From: UBA927 sp964367095
GTDB lineage: Bacteria; Patescibacteriota; Microgenomatia; UBA10105; UBA927
Assembly (NCBI GenBank): GCA_964367095.1
Contig: CAYIXE010000061.1
Span: forward strand, 1-5,019
DNA length: 5,019 nucleotides
Direction: 5' to 3'
Of this stretch, positions 1 to 4,956 are shown piece by piece; within the stretch, counting starts at the first letter, position 1, and each line of letters begins with the position of its first letter. The position numbers were made by a program, and so were the translations under genes. The notes beneath the pieces are model-generated. The model searched no databases. It was not told where the DNA came from and worked only from the letters and a program-made list of their open reading frames with translations.

Positions 1-791
1 TCAGAAGCTACTGCCTCCAAGGAAGCTTCGAGGACGTAATCTACTTTCAAATCATCCGTTAACATGGTCTTTTGTGTTTCTTTTCCCGCCTTAACCTGCA
101 CGACTGTCGAATTATATGTGTACTCCTTTGTATTTCCGGTGCTGTCAACCACGTATCCTTTCTCTTCAAGAAAAGTTTTCATCTTAGACGCGGCACCTGC
201 AACCCCTCCACCATTTAAAACACGTACAGAAATATCTTTTCGTAAGAGAGAAGCGTCAAGCGTCGGAGTGGGTACGACGGTAGGTGCGACGGTGGGCGTT
301 GGCTTAACGCCAAAAGTCGGCAACCCACTTGATCCTCTCACTAAAAATATGAGTCCGATGCCAACTGCTACTGCGATTCCGAGCATGGCACCAACCCAAA
401 TAGCCAATGATTTATCTTTCTTTCCTATGACAGTAATCTCAGGATTGACTCCTCGCGTTCGTCCAGAAAAAAGAGACTCAACGCCGTCAACTTCTTCATT
501 CTTTATGCTCGGCACATGCTCTTCTGGGAGAGAGGCCTCAACTGCTTGTTCTAAACTTTCCACAGCTTCTTCTATCTCTTGCGCGTCGTTTTTGATTGTT
601 TTGATGGCCTCAGGAACCGCTGTCTCATCAACGATTTCAACGACCTGCCTTGCAGTAGGCGGACTTGTCAAAACGGGAGATTTTTCTACCTGTTCATCAA
701 CTTCTGATATACCATCTTTGACTTCAGAAGGAGTTTCAATAGTAGCTGTTTGATTAAATGATGCGCGTTTTCTTTTAAGTTTCGGTGGCAT
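1..791 (-). CDS. Membrane-anchored LytR_C-domain protein (3' end cut by window)
   Basis: 263 codons are visible and the frame runs off the window at position 1, so the C-terminus is missing. Layout: a basic N-terminus (KLKRKR, residues 4-9); a long Glu-rich, probably disordered or helical cytoplasmic part (about 20-125); one transmembrane helix (about 129-151, beginning SLAIWVGAMLG); a Pro/Thr linker (163-177); then a domain from about 186 with DISVRVLNGGGVAGAA and a GYVV strand. The V-x-V-L-N-G-x-G-x-x-G-x-A pattern is that of LytR_C, the domain found at the C-terminus of LytR-CpsA-Psr proteins and in stand-alone envelope proteins. No LCP catalytic domain is present. Topology is inferred as N-terminus inside, LytR_C outside. 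The ATG at 791 is the only usable start: an in-frame TAG lies three codons upstream. There is no Shine-Dalgarno sequence. The exact function is unknown; an envelope or wall-associated role is inferred from the domain. Confidence 0.85.
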   Translation of the reverse strand, partial: MPPKLKRKRASFNQTATIETPSEVKDGISEVDEQVEKSPVLTSPPTARQVVEIVDETAVPEAIKTIKNDAQEIEEAVESLEQAVEASLPEEHVPSIKNEEVDGVESLFSGRTRGVNPEITVIGKKDKSLAIWVGAMLGIAVAVGIGLIFLVRGSSGLPTFGVKPTPTVAPTVVPTPTLDASLLRKDISVRVLNGGGVAGAASKMKTFLEEKGYVVDSTGNTKEYTYNSTVVQVKAGKETQKTMLTDDLKVDYVLEASLEAVAS

Positions 792-799
792 ACATGTCT

Positions 800-828
800 A
801 GTATACAAAGTCATGGTGTCAACATCAA
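800..828 (-). promoter_or_regulatory. Promoter of the LytR_C gene, predicted leaderless
   Basis: On the minus strand TTGATG (828-823, 4/6 match to the -35 consensus) is followed after 17 bases by TATACT (805-800, 5/6 match to the -10 consensus). The expected start of transcription, 6-8 bases past the -10, falls at about 794-791, that is on or within about 3 bases of the ATG at 791. This agrees with the absence of any Shine-Dalgarno sequence. A better TTGACA at 822-817 lies only 11 bases from the -10 and is probably not used. Confidence 0.6.
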
Positions 829-840
829 GCGAATGATACC

Positions 841-868
841 AAAAGAGATCCACGGCCGTGGATCTCTT
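841..868 (-). terminator. Probable Rho-independent terminator of the HU gene
   Basis: Positions 843-868 form a 26-bp perfect palindrome with arms AAGAGATCCACGG and CCGTGGATCTCTT. The minus-strand RNA can fold into a strong hairpin, with about 11 pairs if the central four bases form the loop. The run of T that ends the arm continues into 842-841, giving TTTT in minus-strand direction before GG. It lies about 30 bases after the HU stop and upstream of the LytR_C promoter, the right place for a terminator. The T run is short, so termination may be partial. On the plus strand no T run follows. Confidence 0.6.
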
Positions 869-896
869 CATGGATTAAAGATTGACGCCCACTAGG

Positions 897-1169
897 TTAG
901 CGAACGACCTTCTTCAACGCTTTCCCAGCAGTAAAACCTGGAGTTTTACGAGCTGGAATATTGATAGCGGCCCCTGTCTGTGGATTTCTTCCAACGCGCG
1001 CTTTACGGGACCGTACCATAAAGGTACCAAATCCTGTAACGACAACTTTATCGCCTTTCTTAAGAGCGTCAGTTACTGCTCCAAATACTGCTGCCACTGC
1101 TTCTCGTGCGGCTTTTGCGGTAAGACTTGCTTTCTTTGCAACGACTTCTACTAAATCTGATTTTGTCAT
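897..1169 (-). CDS. HU-family nucleoid DNA-binding protein
   Basis: A 90-residue protein, the standard length of HU/IHF subunits. It is a small basic dimeric protein that bends and wraps DNA in the nucleoid. Visible family features: the N-terminal helical part MTKSDLVEVVAKKA, the turn GDKVVVTGFGTFMVRSRKAR (39-58), the DNA-contacting arm with RNPQTG (61-66, whose Pro63 corresponds to the proline that intercalates into DNA), and a C-terminal ALKKVV helix. The ATG at 1169 is chosen over an in-frame ATG at 1235. A perfect Shine-Dalgarno AGGAGGTG lies 8 bases upstream of it, and the 22 extra residues (MTISNIFYTVV...) do not belong to the family. It is transcribed alone, with its own promoter at 1281-1253 and a hairpin terminator at 843-868. 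HU rather than IHF is the more likely name, given the single gene and its sequence, but the two families are not cleanly separated by eye. Confidence 0.96.
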   Translation of the reverse strand: MTKSDLVEVVAKKASLTAKAAREAVAAVFGAVTDALKKGDKVVVTGFGTFMVRSRKARVGRNPQTGAAINIPARKTPGFTAGKALKKVVR

Positions 1170-1177
1170 GTGTTTCT

Positions 1178-1185
1178 CACCTCCT
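1178..1185 (-). promoter_or_regulatory. Shine-Dalgarno site of the HU gene (decides the start)
   Basis: AGGAGGTG in minus-strand direction, an essentially full anti-16S match, 8 bases before the ATG at 1169. It excludes the longer in-frame start at 1235. Confidence 0.92.
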
Positions 1186-1213
1186 ATCTTCGGGCAGAGG
1201 ATAACAACGGTAT

Positions 1214-1246
1214 AAAAAATATTAGAGATTGTCATGACAGTCTCTA
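1214..1246 (-). promoter_or_regulatory. Near-palindrome plus T6 run in the HU leader: operator or attenuator
   Basis: Positions 1223-1246 are a 24-bp palindrome (core TGTCATGACA, outer arms TAGAGA/TCTCTA) with one mismatched pair (1229/1240). It starts at the predicted transcription start of the HU promoter. In minus-strand direction it is followed 3 bases later by six T (1219-1214). As DNA it could be an operator for a dimeric repressor. As RNA it resembles a weak intrinsic terminator, which could attenuate HU transcripts or end read-through from rny. The sequence does not decide between these. Confidence 0.5.
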
Positions 1247-1252
1247 TAAAGC

Positions 1253-1281
1253 ACTGTAGATAATATAGCGCGTTATGTCAA
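1253..1281 (-). promoter_or_regulatory. Promoter of the HU gene
   Basis: A consensus -35 TTGACA (1281-1276) is followed after exactly 17 bases by TACAGT (1258-1253), a 4/6 match to the -10. Predicted transcription start is about 1246, giving a leader of roughly 77 bases. The sequence around it is AT-rich. TATATT lies between the two boxes but is too close to the -35 to be its partner. Confidence 0.7.
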
Positions 1282-1324
1282 TACATTATTTTCTACATCG
1301 CACTATAACAATCTAATTCTAACT

Positions 1325-1346
1325 GAGTAATTAAAAAAGATTACTC
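1325..1346 (-). other. Stem-loop just after rny
   Basis: A 7-bp perfect stem (GAGTAAT/ATTACTC, 1325-1331 with 1340-1346) closes an 8-base loop that holds the T run in minus-strand direction. It begins 27 bases past the rny stop. Because the T run is in the loop and not after the stem, this is not a normal terminator. It may be a 3'-end structure of the rny mRNA or chance in AT-rich DNA. Confidence 0.3.
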
Positions 1347-1373
1347 TGACAAGAAGATGAGCGCTTCGACTTA

Positions 1374-2945
1374 TTACTTATATGTCTCTACTGCGCGAAG
1401 TTCACGTATGACGGTTATTTTTATTTGCCCCGGCACAATAACCTTTTTACTAATTTCATCACGAATGGCTTTTGCCGTTGCAACTGCCTGCGCATCCGTT
1501 ACCTTACCCGGATCGACAATCACGCGTATCTCCCGCCCTGCTTGAAACGCAAATGCCTCGGTAACACCGTCATGAGATTTCGCTATTTCCTCAAGGTCCT
1601 TCAATCTCTTGACGTACTCGTCATAATTCTCATACCGAGCGCCAGGTCTACTTCCTGAAATTGCATCTGCAATGTAGACCAACATCGACTCACTACTGGT
1701 AAACGGCGTGTCTTCATGATGCTGGGCCACACAGTCAATCACCTTTTGCGGCATACCATATTTTTTCAGTAAATCTACGCCCAGAGTGACATGATTACCT
1801 TCTTTTTCTGAAACGATTTTTCCTATGTCATGAAGAAGACACCCAAGCCTCACCACATTGACATCTGCCCCTATTTCTTGGGCTATGGCAATACCAATTT
1901 TCGTTTCTTCCATAGTATGGGCGATCATATTCTGACCATACGAATACCGATATTTAAACCGCCCAAGCATGGCAATAAGCGGTGGCGGCAGGTTATAGAC
2001 CCCGACTGCATGACAAAGCTTTTGGCCTTCTTCAAACATGATGCGTTCGGTCTCCTTCTTCACCTCTGCGATAAGCTCTTCGATACGCACGGGTTGTACG
2101 CGTCCATCACGAAGAAGCCGTTCAAGCGTCACGCGAGCAATCTCTCGACGTACCGGATCAAAACAGGAAAGACGAATAACTCCTGGTTCGTCAAGATCTA
2201 CATCAACCCCAGTGGCAGTTTCAAACGCTCGAATATTTCGTCCTTCTTTTCCAATAATTCTCCCTTTCACCTCTTCATCAGTCACTTTGATAACTGACAC
2301 TGTGTATTCGGAAACATAATCAGTAGCACCATGCCGCATGGCGTCAACTAATATCTCTTTTGCCTTTGCTTTGGATTCTTCTTTCGCCGAGCTTTCCGCT
2401 TCTTTTATCTCTCTGGCTACATCTTCTGCTAACTCGCCTTTAAGTCTATTTATAATCTCATTTTTTGCTTCTTCACGCGTCATGTGCGCAGCTTTTTCTA
2501 ACCGTTCGAATATACTAATCTTTTTTTCTTCTAAATCAGCACGCTTTTTTTCTAACAAACTTTCCGTGTCTACGACACGCTTTTCACGTACTTCAAGACC
2601 GGCGTCTTTACGATCTGAAACAATTTCTCTCTGCCGCAGCGTTTGCTCAAGCATATGCATCGCATTTTCAGCTTCACGCCTTATACGAAGCGCTTCGTCT
2701 TTGGCTTCCAACACAATCTGTAGGGCTTGGGCGCTTGCCTGTGCTTGAGCTTGAGCTTGTGCAAGCTTTAATTGGACATCAAAGTCAACAGAAGGCTTTG
2801 TATGTACTTCAACGAGCTTTTTTTGCTTTTTTCCTTGCTTTATATCTTGTGATTGTAATTTCGTGGCAGCTGGAGTTTGCGCGGGAGCTGCTGCGTGAAA
2901 CCTCGGTTTTACCAAACTTGAGAGAGTTTTTAATACGTCAAACAT
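1374..2945 (-). CDS. rny: Ribonuclease Y (endoribonuclease), without the usual membrane anchor
   Basis: 523 residues, close to the family's usual size of about 520. RNase Y starts mRNA decay by endonucleolytic cleavage and is normally held at the membrane by an N-terminal helix. Here residues 1-60 are polar and Ala/Pro/Gln/Lys-rich with no hydrophobic segment. Then come a charged coiled coil (about 61-200, beginning with a QAQAQAQA tract), a KH RNA-binding domain with GRIIGKEGRNIRAFE (228-242), and an HD metal-dependent hydrolase domain: H343 (IAHTMEE), H372-D373 (HDIGK), H409-H410 (AQHHED) and D427 (YIADAISGSRPGARYE). The conserved C-terminal part ends in VPGQIKITVIRE. The ATG at 2945 has the Shine-Dalgarno AAAGGA 8 bases upstream and an in-frame TGA eight codons before it, so no longer start exists in this frame. 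It lies downstream of recA-recX on the same strand and may be partly co-transcribed. Identification is firm; cellular location is uncertain. Confidence 0.97.
   Translation of the reverse strand: MFDVLKTLSSLVKPRFHAAAPAQTPAATKLQSQDIKQGKKQKKLVEVHTKPSVDFDVQLKLAQAQAQAQASAQALQIVLEAKDEALRIRREAENAMHMLEQTLRQREIVSDRKDAGLEVREKRVVDTESLLEKKRADLEEKKISIFERLEKAAHMTREEAKNEIINRLKGELAEDVAREIKEAESSAKEESKAKAKEILVDAMRHGATDYVSEYTVSVIKVTDEEVKGRIIGKEGRNIRAFETATGVDVDLDEPGVIRLSCFDPVRREIARVTLERLLRDGRVQPVRIEELIAEVKKETERIMFEEGQKLCHAVGVYNLPPPLIAMLGRFKYRYSYGQNMIAHTMEETKIGIAIAQEIGADVNVVRLGCLLHDIGKIVSEKEGNHVTLGVDLLKKYGMPQKVIDCVAQHHEDTPFTSSESMLVYIADAISGSRPGARYENYDEYVKRLKDLEEIAKSHDGVTEAFAFQAGREIRVIVDPGKVTDAQAVATAKAIRDEISKKVIVPGQIKITVIRELRAVETYK
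2718..2765 (-). repeat. Short tandem CAAGCT-type repeat in rny coding an Ala-Gln tract
   Basis: This stretch encodes residues 61-76 of RNase Y (LAQAQAQAQASAQALQ). Four successive Gln-Ala dipeptides come from near-identical hexamers (CAAGCT, CAAGCT, CAAGCA, CAGGCA). The tract sits at the start of the coiled coil and looks like slippage expansion; its length may vary between strains. Confidence 0.55.
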
Positions 2946-3122
2946 AAGAGTATTCCTTTCTTGTCTTCATTAATAAAAGAAGTTATGGAAGAAGAAACGA
3001 AAAGAACTACCGCGAATTTGCGGCGTGATAGGTAGGAGATAAAGATAAAGTTCGTGTGTTCATAAATCCTACTATTATTCTTAACGTAAAACTTCCATAC
3101 ATACCTTTGGCAAACTTTTGCT
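2946..3122 (-). other. recX-rny intergenic leader with rny ribosome site
   Basis: 177 bases. The rny Shine-Dalgarno AAAGGA is at 2959-2954. In the middle, CCGC/GCGG arms (3010-3013 and 3020-3023) can form a small hairpin, followed on the minus strand by a T-rich stretch; this could be a weak terminator after recX or a leader structure. I see no convincing -35/-10 pair for rny, so it may depend on read-through from recA-recX or on a weak promoter. An 87-codon reading frame crossing this gap in another frame has a hydrophobic stretch (FAVVLFVSSSITSF) but no family resemblance, and it is not called as a gene. Confidence 0.35.
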
Positions 3123-3638
3123 TTAGGTATTCTCTGTATTGTATTCCTTCTTTGCCATCGCGTCAACGACACGGCAAATAACCGCACTTTCAAAGCCTCG
3201 TCGTTGAAGATAGCTATAAAGCTTCATTTTTTGCTCTTTTAAAGATAACTTCTGAAATTTTACCGATGCCTTTTGGACAAGTGTGGCAGCATTTATTTCC
3301 TCTTGTGAAGTATCTTTATTTTCAAGTTCTTGATGAACCGTCTGTACAAGAGTACGATCAATGCCTTTTTGCTGAAGTTCAAAAGATAGTGCGCGCCAAC
3401 CTTTCGGACGAAACTGATTTCGCTGGTCTATCCACCATTTCGTAAATTTCTCATCATCAACGTAGCCTAATTCCGTGAGGCGCAATAGAACATTATCAAT
3501 AATGGAAATATCTACAATGTGTCTTTTTTTACATGCCGCTTGGAGTGCATCAACAAATTCTTTTTTGCTTCTTGGGCGAAAGGATACGAGACGAATTCCT
3601 ACATCCAGCAATTTTTGAAATGCGATGTCATCGATCAT
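3123..3638 (-). CDS. recX: RecX, regulatory protein of RecA
   Basis: 171 residues, within the usual RecX range. RecX binds RecA filaments on single-stranded DNA and limits or modulates their growth and ATPase activity. The all-helical three-repeat pattern is visible: SFRPRSKKEFVDAL (19-32), LGYVDDEKFTKWWIDQR (57-73), RPKGWRALSFELQQKGI (77-93), and a last repeat with KLYSYLQRRGFESAVICRVV (139-158). The LGYVDDEKF, ELQQKGI and YLQRRGF segments are family hallmarks. The start ATG lies only 3 bases after the recA stop. A modest GGAG sits inside the last recA codons, 11 bases before this ATG, so translation is probably coupled to recA. The acidic, Asn/Thr-rich tail after 160 is unremarkable. The position directly behind recA independently supports the call. 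Confidence 0.94.
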   Translation of the reverse strand: MIDDIAFQKLLDVGIRLVSFRPRSKKEFVDALQAACKKRHIVDISIIDNVLLRLTELGYVDDEKFTKWWIDQRNQFRPKGWRALSFELQQKGIDRTLVQTVHQELENKDTSQEEINAATLVQKASVKFQKLSLKEQKMKLYSYLQRRGFESAVICRVVDAMAKKEYNTENT

Positions 3639-3641
3639 GAA

Positions 3642-4679
3642 CTATTGCTCTCCATCTTCTACAACAGCAACTTTCGTGTGCGCCGTTCCAGACTTGACCA
3701 CTTTCCAAATAGCCTCCGTAATTTCTTTTGCCACTTTTACATTTTCCTTAAGATACAGCTTACTCGCTTCTTTGCCTTGCCCAAGCATCTGCGTACCATA
3801 CTTTATAAACGCTCCGGATTTGGTAAGTATGCCAAACTCAATACCGACGTCTAAGAGTCCACCTTCTTTAGAAATGCCATCATGCATGACGTCATATTCG
3901 GCAACGCGAAATGGCGGCGACACTTTATTTTTGACCACTCTCACTCTATGACGTGATCCAATAACTTTGTCTCCATCCTTCAAACTCTCAATTTTTCGCG
4001 CGTCCATACGGACACTTGCATAAAACTTCAGCGCCATGCCGCCGGTGGTCGTTTCGGGATTTCCAAACATGACGCCGATTTTTTGGCGTAATTGATTGGT
4101 AAAAATAACAACGGTTTTGGATTTAGAAATGACAGCAGTTAATTTTCGAAGGGCTTGAGACATGAGCCGTGCATGAACTCCCATCATGCTGTCTCCCATC
4201 TCCCCTTCTATTTCAGCTCTCGGCACCAAAGCGGCAACTGAGTCGATAACGATGATATCTATGCCACCACTTCGTATGAGCGTCTCGGCTATTTCTAATG
4301 CTTGTTCTCCCGTGTCGGGCTGAGAAATCAAAAGATCATCCAGCTTGACCCCAAGTGCTTCTGCCCACTGTGGATCGAGTGCATGTTCGGCATCTATAAA
4401 TGCTGCAACCCCTCCTGTTTTTTGTGCTTCAGCAATGGTTGATAAACACACCGTCGTTTTTCCAGATGCTTCCGGTCCATATATTTCAACAATTCTTCCT
4501 TTAGGAAGGCCGCCGACGCCAAGTGCTAAATCAAGTGCCATAATACCGGTAGGAATAACGTCAATTGCCATACGAATATTGGCTTTTTCACCCAATTTCA
4601 TGATTGATCCCTTGCCGTATTGTTTATCAATCTGTTCCATCGCAAGTCTAATTGCTTGAAGTTTTGCATCTACTGGCAT
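3642..4679 (-). CDS. recA: RecA recombinase
   Basis: 345 residues from the chosen start, typical for RecA. It forms an ATP-dependent filament on single-stranded DNA, catalyses strand exchange in recombinational repair and triggers SOS-type responses. Visible motifs: Walker A GPEASGKT (68-75), catalytic Glu in FIDAEHALD (E98), Walker B IIVIDS (142-147), loop L1 around GEMGDSMMG (159-167), MSQALRKL (173-180), and the DNA-binding loop L2 from NQLRQKIGVMFGNPETTTGG (195-214), with the nucleotide-sensing Gln at 196. The C-terminus is acidic and short (VVEDGEQ). The ATG at 4679 is preferred over an in-frame ATG at 4715: AAAAGGAG lies 5 bases upstream of it, and the 12 extra residues (MHWKQFLTKGVP) would be encoded inside a leader stem-loop and have no family counterpart. 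No intein and no missing key residue. It is first gene of the recA-recX pair. Confidence 0.98.
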   Translation of the reverse strand: MPVDAKLQAIRLAMEQIDKQYGKGSIMKLGEKANIRMAIDVIPTGIMALDLALGVGGLPKGRIVEIYGPEASGKTTVCLSTIAEAQKTGGVAAFIDAEHALDPQWAEALGVKLDDLLISQPDTGEQALEIAETLIRSGGIDIIVIDSVAALVPRAEIEGEMGDSMMGVHARLMSQALRKLTAVISKSKTVVIFTNQLRQKIGVMFGNPETTTGGMALKFYASVRMDARKIESLKDGDKVIGSRHRVRVVKNKVSPPFRVAEYDVMHDGISKEGGLLDVGIEFGILTKSGAFIKYGTQMLGQGKEASKLYLKENVKVAKEITEAIWKVVKSGTAHTKVAVVEDGEQ

Positions 4680-4684
4680 AGGTA

Positions 4685-4692
4685 CTCCTTTT
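4685..4692 (-). promoter_or_regulatory. Shine-Dalgarno site of recA (decides the start)
   Basis: AAAAGGAG in minus-strand direction, 5 bases before the ATG at 4679. It sits immediately after the leader hairpin that ends at 4696, so folding could influence ribosome access. Confidence 0.85.
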
Positions 4693-4695
4693 GTT

Positions 4696-4734
4696 AGAAA
4701 CTGTTTCCAATGCATTTATTGGATTACAGTTTCT
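4696..4734 (-). promoter_or_regulatory. recA leader stem-loop, proximal to the ribosome site
   Basis: A 9-bp outer stem (4696-4704 with 4726-4734, arms AGAAACTGT/ACAGTTTCT) is joined by a 1x2 internal loop to a 6-bp inner stem (4706-4711 with 4718-4723, TCCAAT/ATTGGA), with a 6-base apical loop. No T run follows on either strand, so it does not look like a terminator. It ends 3 bases before the recA Shine-Dalgarno. One arm contains the small palindrome GAAACTGTTTC. It could be an RNA regulatory element or a DNA operator. Confidence 0.55.
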
Positions 4735-4754
4735 TACATCCGCCTAAAATCGCT

Positions 4755-4793
4755 CTTTAAGCCGTCTACGAATAGTAGTGAAAAGGCTTAAAG
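4755..4793 (-). promoter_or_regulatory. recA leader stem-loop, distal
   Basis: A perfect 9-bp inverted repeat (4755-4763 CTTTAAGCC with 4785-4793 GGCTTAAAG) encloses a second 4-bp stem (4766-4769 CTAC with 4775-4778 GTAG) with a 5-base loop; the stems are joined by an internal loop. It spans 39 bases, as the proximal element does, and lies 20 bases upstream of it, inside the leader predicted from the promoter at 4841-4812. No T run follows. Confidence 0.5.
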
Positions 4794-4811
4794 TAAGATT
4801 AGGAAGACGAC

Positions 4812-4841
4812 ATCATAATGAGGCAGGATTAATTTCACCAA
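4812..4841 (-). promoter_or_regulatory. Candidate recA promoter
   Basis: TATGAT (4817-4812, 5/6 match to the -10) lies 18 bases after TTGGTG (4841-4836, 3/6 match to the -35). The predicted start is about 4805, giving a leader of about 126 bases that contains both stem-loops. No LexA box of the GAAC-N4-GTTC or CTGT-N8-ACAG type was seen near it. Confidence 0.4.
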
Positions 4842-4865
4842 TTCTTACACAATAAATGATAGAAT
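4834..4865 (+). promoter_or_regulatory. Candidate promoter of the tRNA-Pro gene
   Basis: An extended -10, TGA followed by TAGAAT (4857-4865, 5/6 match with the TGN motif), predicts transcription from about 4872, nine bases before the tRNA. The only -35-like hexamer, TTCACC (4834-4839), is poorly spaced (20 bases), so the extended -10 would have to carry the promoter. It is back to back with the recA promoter candidate. Confidence 0.4.
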
Positions 4866-4880
4866 ACAAGCGGTTGTTAA

Positions 4881-4956
4881 CGGGACGTAATTCAGTTGGT
4901 AGAATGCACGCATGGGGTGCGTGATGTCTCCGGTCCGAGCCCGGACGTCCCGACCA
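4881..4956 (+). tRNA. tRNA-Pro (anticodon GGG)
   Basis: A complete 76-base cloverleaf with encoded CCA. Acceptor stem CGGGACG/CGTCCCG (4881-4887 with 4946-4952), D stem ATTC/GAAT (4890-4893 with 4902-4905) with loop AGTTGGTA, anticodon stem CACGC/GCGTG with loop ATGGGGT (4912-4918), variable loop ATGTC, T stem TCCGG/CCGGA (4929-4933 with 4941-4945), A73 then CCA (4954-4956). All four stems pair fully. The anticodon GGG (4914-4916) reads CCC, and CCU by wobble. The C1-G72 pair with A73 is the known identity signature of bacterial tRNA-Pro and matches the anticodon. Odd point: the T loop reads TCCGAGC (4934-4940), with C at position 55 where T (pseudouridine in the RNA) is nearly universal. Confidence 0.95.

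Noticed and set aside
64..753. 229-codon plus-strand reading frame
   Set aside because: It lies antisense to the LytR_C gene, whose protein has clear domain order (basic end, membrane helix, Pro/Thr linker, LytR_C). The plus-strand translation is Ser/Thr-rich without any family pattern.
686..871. 61-codon minus-strand frame across the terminator and promoter region
   Set aside because: It runs through the HU terminator palindrome and the LytR_C promoter and overlaps the LytR_C gene in a different frame; no ribosome site or family pattern.
1170..1235. Longer HU start (22 extra residues)
   Set aside because: The ATG at 1235 lies inside the leader palindrome, has no ribosome site, and the extension does not fit the family, whereas the ATG at 1169 has a perfect Shine-Dalgarno.
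2930..3193. 87-codon minus-strand frame between recX and rny
   Set aside because: It overlaps the recX 3' end and the rny start in another frame and has no recognisable domain; only its hydrophobic stretch is noted, in connection with the missing RNase Y anchor.
4697..4707. GAAACTGTTTC as a LexA/SOS box
   Set aside because: It resembles neither the CTGT-N8-ACAG nor the GAAC-N4-GTTC type in spacing, and it is better explained as part of the leader stem-loop.
4680..4715. Longer RecA start (12 extra residues)
   Set aside because: The ATG at 4715 sits in a leader hairpin without a ribosome site; AAAAGGAG fits the ATG at 4679 and the resulting length matches RecA.
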